Below, piece by piece: positions 12,412 through 27,776 of a DNA stretch of 64,000 nt. A program made the translations under genes and the position numbers. Source of the DNA: Lycocorax pyrrhopterus obiensis (taxonomy: Eukaryota; Chordata; Aves; Passeriformes; Paradisaeidae); the NCBI GenBank assembly GCA_014706295.1, contig JACSVZ010000022.1, positions 6,218,830 through 6,282,829 on the forward strand. The letters are read 5' to 3'. Numbering within the stretch: the stretch's first letter is position 1; each line of letters begins with the position of its first letter. The notes under the pieces were generated by a model. It worked only from the letters and a program-made list of their open reading frames with translations. It was not told the origin of the DNA and ran no database searches.

Positions 12412-14252
12412 TAGCTTTGGAAATCGACACCTCCCTCCCTGGTTTTTCCTCTCAGAATAAATTCACCTCTGGTGGTTATATAGGCACCTTGACGTATTCC
12501 TTCCCTCCTCACCTTTTTTCTTTAGTTGTTGACAGGCCCCAGAGTGATGGATGGGAGTCAATTATTGACGTGACCCACTTGGTCATGATGAAATTGCCAC
12601 TTGTATTGGCACTTCCCATGGCACTGTGAAACTGCAAACGCGACAGTTTCTGGATGTGTAGCTGTACTCAGCACAAATTTGCCTGGATCATTCTTGGACC
12701 TTGGTTGGTTCCATAAGAAGGAACATTTATTGACTTGGCTTTGCATCTTGTCGCCCATATGAGGGGTGTAAGGACATAAGGTACTAATAAATTCTTGTAC
12801 CATGGTGTCAAATGTGTATATTCTTCACCAGATCCTCAGTTCCTCCTCTTTCTAGCACAGCTTTATTTATTCTGTTAGAAGATTTCTTTTTTTTTAAACA
12901 AGGACAGAGCTGAGGAATGTAATGGCTGCCATATTTTTTGATTATATTAGTTTTGCACCTACTTGTTAGTTGTCCACACTTCATGTGGCAACTTTGCAGC
13001 CATTGTTTTAATTTCAATTAGATAATTTGCACACAATGGACTTACACTATGTTTTGTGTTGAAGGAGTACTTTTGTCTTGTTTTGTATTCAAGGCACACA
13101 CCAAAAAAACCCAAAACCTAGGAAGTAATTGCATCCTAAACCTTGCAGGAGATTTGATGTCCATGTGATACTAACAAAAGCCATGAGTGAGATAGGGACC
13201 AGGATAGAATGAACTATGAAAAGGCAGCAAATAGTCTGTGTATAAAAACCAACAGGTAGGAAAGCCTCTCTCTTTCTTGCTTCTAATAACTGGGTAGGAG
13301 GCCTGTAAAATCTGAGCTAAAGGAGGATGCTTTAATGTTCTGCCTCTGAAAGAGTTGTGGATTCCAGCAGAATCCACAGAATGCAGCAGGCGGGCGAGAG
13401 GGAAGGATAAAGAGATGCAAATGTGTGGGAAGTGGTGTTTTAAGGGCAGTGCACAACTTGTGACTGTTCTGAAGGCACACTGGAGTGCTCCTACTCCATT
13501 CATATTAACGTGATCCTGGGCATCAACCAGAATTTTCTTCATAGTAGGTTCTCCACAGAGATAACAGAAACGATCTTTCACCCAGAGAATCAGTGCTTGA
13601 AAAACCCGCAAAAGGCAGTCTGATCTCACACTAAGAGGGATCCTGCTCTCTGATATATCAATAGGAGGCTTCCTGAGCCTCACTTAGGTCTTTTACAAGT
13701 ACTTTGGCAGGTCAAGTTTGCTTTTCCAGGGCAAAAAAAATCCTTTAAATCAAACAAGAATTTTCCACTGAAGCACAAAGATGAATGGATTGGAAGGCAG
13801 CAGTACCTGCCCAGGAGTAGTTCCTTCCTTGAAAATGCAAGGGGCTTCTTATTAACTTTGTGATGAGTGAGAGTGATGTTTCCTTCTTGTCATACTTGTA
13901 TTTTTGGTCCTTAAGCATGGCTTTTAAAATTTGAGACCTGTCCTAGTATTATGGGGGTCTGGGAGACTGATTTCAGTCTCTGGTTTTATAAATCACCTTG
14001 TTGCTGGTCTGCAGTCCTGTGAGTTTCTACATTTAAGCAAGGTTTAAAAAAAAATAAAAAGAAAAAAGAGAGCTTGAAGCTTGAAAAAAAATGGAGAGAA
14101 AAAAATTATTGGTATTTGGCAGCCTAAAGTGACACTTTTGGCTAAATAAGTCCAGAGGTGGGAGGATGACAAAACTTGGGTGTGCTGCTGCCTGAGGAGA
14201 GACTTGCTTCACTCTCATGATCTAGAATGAGCCATTGGAGTGTTATTTAATA

Positions 14253-14446
14253 AAATCCTAGGATGGCTTAGGTTGGAAGGGACCCCAAAAATCATCTTGT
14301 TCCACTCCCCTGCCATGGGCAGGGACACCTTCCACTGTCCCAGACTGCTCCAAGCCCCATCCAGCCTGGCCTTGGACACTTCCAGGGATCCAGGGGCAGC
14401 CACAGCTTCTCTGGGCACCCTGTGCCGGGGCCTCCCCACCCTCACA
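14253..14446 (-). mobile_element. CR1 LINE 3' end, antisense
   Basis: The reversed tail AATCCTAGGATGGCTTAGG leads into GGTTGGAAGGGACC, GGGCAGGGACACCTTCCAC, GCTCCAAGCCCCATCCAG and GGCCTTGGACACTTCCAGG, and stops abruptly after GCCTCCCCACCCTCACA. The length of about 190 bp marks the usual severe 5' truncation. Confidence 0.95.
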
Positions 14447-15245
14447 TTTTTCATTTATTTGTCAGCTTTAAATCAAAATTCTATTCCTGGAGAACTCTTT
14501 TTACACAAGAGGCCTGACAGCATGTTCTGTATTTCGAAAAGACCAGGTAAAAACAACATTTTCCCTAAATATTGGAATCTGCATCAGGCGAAACGTCGAT
14601 TATAATCCTAATGGTCAGAAACCACACCATCCTGCATTAGGGTGTGCATCAGAAATTCAGCCAGACAAAGAAATCTGAAGCTCTCTGCCCTGGTCTGGAG
14701 CTTTGTCAAGTACTTTGAACTTTGGAGATGTGGCTAGTGGAAAAGTGGTACCCAAACCAGTTATCAGAGGTTGTGTTTTAGGTCTGGCAGTTCTGTGCAA
14801 GGGTCATAGGAGTCACCTGGCTGCAAAAGCACTTAGCTGAGATAGAAATGTGGGGAGATTTATCATGTCTACCCTGGAGTTACTTGTACGTGGATTCCCA
14901 GCCTGCGAATGTTTTTCAGCGTAGCGAGAAAAAGCTCTAATGGTTCTTGGAGAAAGGTAATACGTGTAATCTTGAATTACTGCTTGCCATGAGGATGAAC
15001 TCAGGCCCACAATGCACCAAGGGCAGCACTGGAGTCTGCCAGGAAGGTGTTTTTTTGATGTATAGCAAGGAATGTTATTGATCCATGCCTGGAGAAAGCT
15101 GTTGTAGCTCAGCGGATGAGCTGGGCTACGCTGCTAACACAGACATTGTTGGTAAATCACAGCGCCGGAGCGGGGGCTCGGTTACTGGGCAGGAAACATG
15201 AAATGACTTTGTATTTGCAGGTCTCAGGAGCATTTAAGAATGTTT

Positions 15246-15260
15246 CTTTTTTTTTTTTTG
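15246..15260. repeat. Poly(T) tract
   Basis: A T run of about 14 bases lies in the intron between the MAM exons. It is a plain homopolymer with no recognised element attached. Confidence 0.7.
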
Positions 15261-17008
15261 AGAGTGAAGCTTTGTATTTTGTCAACTGTATTACTTTCTG
15301 AGAAGTGCTTTAGATGCCAAGCATTGTTAATTGCGAAGCGTTGCATGTCTGAACCATTATGCTGCGTTTCCAACTGAATTTAAAAGGACATGAGTGATGC
15401 TGAGTGTGAGATACGCAGAAATGGGCCCCAGAAACATTAATTCCTGCCTTTTCCTCATGCTGGGTCTCAATTCCCCGTTTTCAGGAAAGCCTGGGTGCTT
15501 CTGTGCTTCTGACTTTGAGAGGGATGAAATGCTTCAAAATACGCAAAAAGACAGTAATGTGTAAGTTTGAACTGGGAAAGGGCAGGAATATCTGAGTGTA
15601 GAGCAGAACAGAATAAAACAGTCAAACAATATTGCTTGAGTTGAAAGGATTCCTCTGCTCAGTGGACTCTGCACCAGTGGACAGGGATTTTTTAGCATCT
15701 GAGTCGGTTGCTACTGGATTAATTGTATTGTGCTGTGTTAAAGACCCTGTAGATGTTGGTAATTAACCAAAGACAATTCTCCATATATTGGTGCTTCCTT
15801 CTGCCACCCACTCACAGCTGATGCCAATGCCCCAGAGAGCTTTTCATGTTCTTGACTTGCAGATAATTGGGAATTACTTTGTTGTGGCTTATGACTTTTC
15901 ACAAATGCAAAACTAAAATAAGATTTTATAGCTGTAATGTTGCACTCGAATTCAGGTCTGAAGGGAGCTGCAGTAGAGCCTTGCATGACCTTCCCAGTAA
16001 ATGTAATTTTTATCATGAATGTAATTTAATTGCTAAAGTAATTATAATTTCCATACTAAAGACTGCTATTTTATACTCTTTTTTTATACAGTCCCTAAAA
16101 AGCCTATCAAGGACCTGATAACACAAAACACTTGCTAATGGTTTTTTGGATTGTTTTATCTTCCAGTGGCTTGCTTCTTCCTCGTGTTTCTTGGGCAGCC
16201 TAATTGTTGTCCAGTCTCCTCTGGAGGACAACTTTATTTCTACATATTATGAGCTTTTCTTAGTTTGTCTTTGCCCGTTTATTTTTTTGTTCTGCCTGTT
16301 TTTATGCTTTTTCTCCTTATGGATGGCTTTCAGGAGATCTCACATTTGGCTGTTTTGAATTGGGGGAAAAGATCTTAGGAAGTCATGGAAACTCGAGTAG
16401 AAACGATGTTCTGGAAGCCCAAATACAAAGAAAAATTAACAACAGCAATTCTGTAGTTCAGAAAGATATTTTGGGTCTATATTTAGCCAGGGCAGCATTT
16501 GGACAGTTGAACCTTTTACTGTATTAAATCTTCTGATGAAGGAGATGATGAAGAGGCTGAACAGTGACAAGTTGGGAATGCCAGCTTTTATTTAGAATGA
16601 AAAAAACTGTTGAAAACTGGCTTTAAATAGTTACCTTTGTGTTCTAGTAGGGAATTTTAGGAGTTAGAAATGACTGGAATACTTTCTCCTATGGAAGAAG
16701 TAGCAGCACCAGAACGCTGCTCTGATGGCAATAGCTGTGCTGGCTGAACGTGTAATTAACTCTGTCCTTGGAAACCTAATTATGTACCCGTGCAAAAATG
16801 AGCAGTTCAGTACAGTGTGAACATTGCTGTAGTCAGATGGAGTCAGACTGGGAATTTATTCCCTTTCAAATGCAGAGGACAGCACCCATTACATCTCCAC
16901 CCATTCATTTTTTTAACGTATTAAAGGATATCACTTCATTCCTTTGGGAAGAGAATCACTAATCTGGGAGGCAGCATCACTGACTATTTAACTTCAGTCT
17001 GCATTTTC

Positions 17009-17025
17009 ATTATTATTATTATTAT
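17009..17025. repeat. (ATT)n microsatellite
   Basis: About five copies of an ATT triplet lie immediately upstream of an antisense CR1 copy. It may be a simple sequence grown next to the LINE tail or an independent microsatellite. Confidence 0.75.
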
Positions 17026-17059
17026 GGTTTGACATCTCTAAACTTCCCGTTCCTCGTGC

Positions 17060-17352
17060 ATGACTCAAGCTGGAAGGGACCCATAAGGACCATTAAATCC
17101 AGCTCCCTGCTCCTCCCTCGCAGGACTGTTGAAAACTCAGCCACGTGGCTGAGAGTGCCCTTCAGATGCTCCAGGAGCTCTGCCAGGCTTGGTGCTGCGC
17201 TCGTTTCCTGTGCAGGGACGGATCTCCCTCCCACTGAAGAACCTTTCCCTGCTGCCCAACCTGAGCTTGCCCTGACTCAGCTTTGCTCCATTTCTCCATG
17301 TCCTGTTGTTGATCCCCAGATTGAGGAGCTCTCCACCTTCCCCTCCACTGCC
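17060..17352 (-). mobile_element. Diverged CR1 LINE 3' region, antisense
   Basis: The blocks are AGCTGGAAGGGACCCATAAG, ACCATTAAATCCAGCTCC, GAGCTCTGCCAGGCTTGGTG and TGAAGAACCTTTCCCTGCTG. This is the CR1 variant whose middle reads 'CTGTCAGGCTTGGTGCTG' rather than the subfamily at 14253. Substitutions and small indels are frequent, so the exact ends are uncertain. Confidence 0.75.
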
Positions 17353-18162
17353 CCACTTTCCAATAATTAACTTATTTTTAATGATCTCTTTATCAGTTTT
17401 TTGTTTTTTGTTGTTTGGCTTGGTTCTTTTTTGTTCCTGCGTTGCTGATTTTTTGGGAGTCCATATGTTTTCATAATAACATACTTCAGGGCAATTTTCC
17501 AGGTAAAAATCACAAACCCATAGGGAGGAAGGAGATTTTTTAATTCATCTGTGATGGAATATCTGTCTTTTCAGACCCACGTTACTGGAATGCTTTCATA
17601 ATCCAGATACACAAATAAAAAAAGAAAAAGCTGGTTAATGTACCATTAACGAAGAGAAATTCTGCAGTTTTTTAAGAATATTCCTTCTCAGATTGTGTTA
17701 GTGGAATCCAGGGAGAGGCAGAAACAACACCATTATATCTGGGAAAATCTTATTTCAGTCCAGAATCCAGCGTCATTCTTTGCTTGTAATTTACTTTCTA
17801 GTACTGCAAGGGCCTGCACAGCAAATCAAAGTTTTCTCCAGGAGAATCCATGCATGGTCACTGATTCAGGAAGAGAATTCTATCTCCTGTAGTGCTTTCT
17901 CCAATTTTCCAAGGCATGCTGAGAACAAGATATCAAATGATTGTCCACTTGATGTTCTTGGACTGGTGCTTAAATTAATGTAGGTGTGTGTATCTAGCCA
18001 GGGCACTTTTTGCTTTCCCAAAGCAGAGATGCACAGAGTTGTCTCCAGTCCTGTTGAATGTTGCTCTAATTCTTTGTTTTCCATCCCCAGCAGATCTGGG
18101 GTTGCATTCACACACTGAATTGCCCTGGTATCCCTTTGTTATGAACTAAATGCCTCCAGTGA

Positions 18163-21635
<3,473 letters not shown>

Positions 21636-23454
21636 TAAACAGGTCAGAGAAAGATTGGTGATGAGGCAAAATCTTTTCATCAAGATCCTTTGAAGAACTG
21701 CCTGAAATCACTTCTAGGTGAGAGTTTAAGGTGACAAAGCGTGGAATTAGGGTACAGAAAATGGAAACAACGGCCAGTGACAGCAAAATTCTGTTTCAAA
21801 CAAATGCCCACGTACCTGTAAACACTCAGCCATAAAGCAGGAGAGAGGAAGTGGAACAAGTTCTCTTCTGCTCTATTATGCCATCTGCTCTCCTCTCACC
21901 CTCTAAAAATGTTCTCAGCCCAGAGTTGGTGATAATTGTTAAGAAGGAAATCTCTAAGGTCAGGTTACTTACCTGGGTGGTTGAAACAGGCAAACCCAGT
22001 TTGTACCCAGTTCTCCTTGCTCCCGGTTTCCCTTGGCTGCGTTGATAGCAGATTTGGTCTTGTTCCTTTTGTTACTCACTAATAGACCAAAACATTCCCT
22101 CTCTGGATGTCTTATTTGCAACCTACTGGTTGGGCTTGTCCGGGTCCCGCTCTTCAGGTGAGGGCAGCAAAAACCTTGAGAATTCATTTTCACTGTTAGA
22201 AATGGAGCAGACATCAACCCCAACATCAACACGTGGGGTGTGTGTTTCCCAGGGAAGGATAAAATAATTTCTCCTGCCCCTGGAATTTCTCTGATACATG
22301 GATTCCCAGCGTTACTGTTCCAAAAGCTTTTAAAATCGTCGAGTTCTTCAATATTTAACTCCCAAACAAGTCAAGAGGATTCTTGTTGCACCTATGTAGT
22401 AGTGCCAACATAATTTGGAGAACACTAAAGCCAGTCAGCAGTTTTTATTCTCAGCTTGGACCCATGTGACTGAGGGTTTGATCACCCCATAGTTGTAACA
22501 TCTGGGGCAGACAGGAAGGGCCTTCGTAGTCAAATAATTAACAAATTTTATCAAATTTTATAATTAACTTCAGACATTTTAATAAAATTTAAAAATAACA
22601 TTTTCAAATCTAGTTTAAATCAAGGAGTTGGCTTATCTAATCATAAAAACTAAAATTAGTACTGGGAAAAAGGCATAAGTTGGTGAGAAAAGTGGTTGAC
22701 ATTACATAAAAATGATTTTACATTCAGTAGCTATGCTCTCATCACAGCTGTTCTCCTAAGAATTACATTTTTACCTTTATTTACCTATGGTCTACATGTA
22801 GCATCCACTGAGATAGATTTTTGACTTATTCTGTCTTTTTTGGGTTCTTTCATTAAAATCTTTCCGCAGTTACAATTAGATGTGTGTAAAAACAATTCTG
22901 ACCTGCAGCGGAATGAACCCTTCCCTGTGAGAAGCAGAGTTTGGGGAGGAAATAATTGCTATTGTTAATGGAAACCTGCTTTCCATTCTCTAAAACTGCA
23001 ACATTTAATGAAAATAGCCTTGGAAACAACCCTAAAAACTGTTTACTGGAAACTGGCAAAACAGCAATGTGCTTTCCTTTGAAATTCCTAATAAACTGGA
23101 CAAATGAGCAAGTTGAGGTGTTTGTACTGTGGAGAACAATTTCTGGCTAATTCTTTGTCTGTCCCTTTTCCAGTTGGAAAAATGTGGTCTGGCATTGGTA
23201 GAGAGGTTTATTGGGGAATGCTGGATATACAAGGATGTCTGCTCATCCAACCAATTTATTTAAATTGGTCCAGAATCAGAGTTTTGCATCTGAAAAGGCC
23301 AAATTTACAGAATCTGTTCATTCATAGTGTTTTCCCAGGTGAACACAAAGCCTTCAGCTGTTGTGTTTTCACATCCAAGCCGGGCCTCTAATTACCCTGT
23401 GTGGAATTGCACAGTCAGATCTGCTACTGCGCAGCCTTTGCAGGAACTAATCTG

Positions 23455-23900
23455 AGAGTCACAGAATATCCCTGAGCTGGGAGGGACCCCAGGATCATCC
23501 AGCCCTGCACAGACACCCCAACAACCCCACCCTGGGCATCCCTGGCAGCGCTGTCCAAACGCTCCTGGAGCTCTGGCAGCCTCGGGGCCGTGCCCATTCC
23601 CTGGGGAGCCTGGGCAGTGCCCAGCACCCTCTGGGGGAAGAACCTTTCCTGATATCCAGCCTGACCCTCCCCTTGGCACAGCTCCAGCCATTCCCTGGGT
23701 GCTGTCCCTGGTCACAGAGCAGAGATGGGAGCTGCCCTTTGGGAGGAGCTGCAGCCCCTGGTGAAAGGTCCAACCTTAGTCTACTTTTTCCTACTCTGAC
23801 CAAGCCAGGTGTCCTCATGTGCCTCTCATATGGGTTCCCTTCTAGACCCTTCACCCTCTTTCGATCCTTAGAACACACCAAATGCCCAGATATATCTCAA
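23455..23900 (-). mobile_element. CR1 LINE 3' region, about 445 bp, antisense
   Basis: This copy starts GAGTCACAGAATATCCCTGA and carries GGGAGGGACCCCAGGATCAT, AGCGCTGTCCAAACGCTCC, CTCTGGGGGAAGAACC and TTTCCTGATATCCAGCCTG. More degraded CR1 homology continues over the block with CTGACCAAGCCAGGTGTCC and TCTAGACCCTTCACC. It is the longest CR1 copy seen here. The same subfamily, in the opposite orientation, occurs at 41179-41345. Confidence 0.9.
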
Positions 23901-23929
23901 ATATTAAATAGAACTGTGAACTTAAATAT

Positions 23930-24122
23930 ATCATAGAAACACAGGTTTGGGTTGGAAGGGACCTTAAAGCCCATCCAGTGCCACCCCCTGCCATGGGCAG
24001 GGACACCTTCCACTATCCCAGGCTGCTCCAAGCCCCATCCAGCCTGGCCTTGGACACTCCCAGGGATCCAGGGGCAGCCACATCTTCTCTGGGCACCCTG
24101 TGCCAGGGCCTCAGCACCCCCA
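23930..24122 (-). mobile_element. CR1 LINE 3' end, antisense
   Basis: TCATAGAAACACAGGTTTGG starts a well-preserved tail, followed by GACCTTAAAGCCCATCCAG, GGGCAGGGACACCTTCCAC and CTCTGGGCACCCTGTGCC, truncated after GCCTCAGCACCCCC. It lies only about 30 bp from a copy of another subfamily in the same orientation. Confidence 0.95.
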
Positions 24123-24263
24123 CCTATGTATAAAAATATTTAAGGCCCAGCTCACACAGCCCTATGGATTTCCCAAGGGAATGGCTGAAGTCGTCCCCTG
24201 AAAAGCTGCGCTTGTACAAAACCTCTCCCAGCAGCGTGAACACGGAGCTCTGACCGATGTTAA

Positions 24264-24731
<468 letters not shown>

Positions 24732-27715
24732 TAAAATATGGTGGCTGTGGAGACTTTTACTGTAGTCAGCTGAACAGTTTGTCAGTCAGCTTCACCTGCT
24801 TTCCTTTCCAGTATTTTATCGGGCAAAAATAGTCTTGTGATGGAGCATTGCGTGTCAGGAGAGGCTGTTCAGGGCTGCTGGCAGTAAGTGCTGGGATTGA
24901 TTCTGCTGACGCCCTGAAGTCCACAGTAGAAGCATCAGTAGTTCTTGAAGGGTGTTTGGATTTTAGCTGTGTTAATTACCATGATTCAAGAGCCTGACAA
25001 GGCCAGGTGTGTTTCAATCTCACCTTCACAAGGCGTGTGGTGAAGGGCTGTTCCCTGTGCTGGGTTCTTATTTATTTTTCAAACTTGCCTTGAGCTGCAC
25101 CACGGGAATGCTCACTGACTCTTAGGTGGTGAGTTCAGGAGGCGGCTGAGTAGCTCCTGAGGTACTTTGTGTTTGGGGTGAGAGGAATTTGAAGTCTGGC
25201 TGTGCTCACAGGGTATAATTGATTGATCTGAATGGAGGGTATGAAAATGGAGGGCAGCTGTTGAAATGAGATCAAGTTGTCCGCTGTGCTACTTTCTGCC
25301 AACTGATTGTGTCATTTGGTGATCAGATGCCTCTGTAGTGCCTTGGAGAGTTGTGTGGTGCAGATGTTCAGGTGACACAGATCGGGAAGAGAATGCTTGT
25401 GCTGGATGCCAAGTGCTTTTAATTCCCACCCGGTGATCTCGTGCCTTGTTCCAATCTGGAGGAATTAATTCATGATTAGAAGGGAATTGAGTTGCCAGGA
25501 GTGGCATACCTGGGACTGGACCACAGCTAAATAGAGGGAAGGCAGCCTTCCAGAGCAACCAGGTATCAGAGCACTCCAAGCTGAGCTAGGTGCCTCGAAC
25601 TTCATGTTTGTTGATACCAGCAGGGGGAAAAATAGAAGAATAAATTAAAACCATGTATGGCTGGGCCTCCACCAGGAGAGGTGCTGATGGCTTCGTTGCT
25701 GGATTGCTCAGGCAGATGCACCCGTCTGGAAGAAACTTTAAGAGAATAATATTGTTGTGGGAAGGTCCAGCCCTGCTCCTCATCCCTGATTAGGGAGCAG
25801 GTGAGGTTAAGTGGCTCATTTGAGGTCAGTTTGGTGCCACCCTGTGACACACTGGGACTTCCAACCAGCCTGGCTAATTTTAGTGTGAGTAATAGCAAAT
25901 TTGTAATGCACGTGCACAGGCTGAAATGGAAGCAAATTGGAATTGTTTAATTCTGAAGAGATGATTATTGAATTGTAATAATGTACTTGAGCATACATTC
26001 AATTAGCCTGTAATTGAAGTTTTGCTCAATTGATAGTCCTGCTCCTAAACCTGCTAAATCCAAGGTAAATCTCTGCTTCTCCTGTGCTTTCTCTTCATCA
26101 GAGGAACGTGAAATCACAGGGTGTTTCTTCAGCAAAGATTAAGATTTAAAAGTGTCTGTGTATCTTTTTAATTGAAAGATCTGTTTGCTTCCCTGTGCAC
26201 AAGAAGTTTTATTGCAGTATTTAGAACAGAAAGTAGTTTACATTTCTCAATACTGAATGAAAAAGTTTGGTAGATATCAAAATAGAGGTTTGACTTTGAA
26301 ATGCACATACTCCTACACCCCAAATGGGACAGTAAATACCTGTTTCAGCAAATGAAATGGTGAATGGAGTTAAACACACACCACCTTGCTTGTCTGGGGA
26401 CACCTTTACTAAGAGCAATGTATTATTGTAAAGTAATTACTGGCAATCTTATACAAAAGAACATAACTGTATTAGTTCCAAATTGCTGCAGTGTGTTTAG
26501 TGGCAGGAGATACATTTGTAATCCTGTGAAAATGCCGTTCTGCAGGCAGCTATTTGCTGGGTGTGCTAATGCTTCCTTGTCTTCCGCCTGGTAGAAATGA
26601 CAATACATTTATTCTTCTCTTTGCACTCTCCAATCATAACAGCCAGGCCAGAGAAACCTATCATTTCCATCTGCACCCCTTGCCATCCTTTGGTGCTCCA
26701 GTGGAAATAGCTCTTCTCTGTTTCTTCTCTCTCACTGTTGCACACATAGTAATTTAATACAATTTTGTACAGGGCAGTTTAAAAAAAACCCGGAGAGTCT
26801 CTGTCTTGCTACACTGCTCACACCTGAACAGAACATCTCTGGCCTGTAATTTTCTCTTAAGTAAAAGCTGCGTGGCAGTTACTGGTATTCTGAGCAAAAT
26901 GTAGGCTTTGATTGTGTAAAAGTTGTTTAAAGTACTGTGGAAATTGGCTCGAATTTTATCATTTAAGGTCTGTATTAATGCTGGTGTCCTTCCAGGACAC
27001 TTGTCACATTAGGTAAGGCTGTGGATAACATTTTAAACTCTGTGGGGGTGTATGGAGGACTGTTTGCTGTTGGTTTTTTTTCCCTGATCCCTTTCAGGTA
27101 CTCTGGATGCCCAAATTAATCACTCAATATATGATGGGAATCCGTGCAGAGCTGATAAAGAGGGAATATTACAGCATCTGTAACCTATTTTTCATGAGCC
27201 AGTTTTTCTGAGATTTTCACTCTCCAGAAGTCTCTCAAAATCACTTTGCTGCTACCTGTTGCTACCTTAAAATTCTTTTAAGGCTCCTGGCATTTTCTTT
27301 AGGGTCTGTTCTGCTGCTACAGGGTTAGGAGGAGCCTGTTGAGCCTCGGCACAGCCTCTCTACAGACCTCTAAGGGTATGTTCTAGTTCTCTTCAGTTTT
27401 GTCTTAGTTGATTTTCAAAGTGTTCGGTTGAAAAAATAACCTGTCTCTTACCTGAGTGGCTTTCTGTCATGCCTGTGATATTTGGGACAGTTTGCTTTTA
27501 TCAGGCTTTTATCAGTCGCATGAGGAGCTGATGCCGTGAGTGACACCTGAGGGAGAGGTGGGTTCCTTGTCACAGTTGTTTACCGTTCTCTCTCCAGGTC
27601 TTTTCTGGTGTGATGTTTGTCACTGTAATTCCACCATCTGTTTATTAACTCACCAGGTACACCCTGAAATCTGCTCGAGTGATCTGAGTCTCTTCCTAAA
27701 AGCAGGCACTGGAAT

Positions 27716-27776
27716 TTACAAAAAAAAACCCAACCCCAAACCACAAAACAAAGGAAAACAACACAGACACAAGCAC
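27716..27776. repeat. A/C-rich low-complexity stretch
   Basis: The + strand is almost purely A and C over about 60 bases (AAAAAAAACCCAACCCCAAA and similar). It could be a decayed simple repeat. No element boundaries are visible. Confidence 0.55.

Noticed and set aside
15098..15182. tRNA-like start GTTGTAGCTCAGCGGATGAGC
   Set aside because: It resembles a tRNA A box, but there is no B box (GGTTCGANNCC), no acceptor stem pairing and no anticodon arm at the right spacing.
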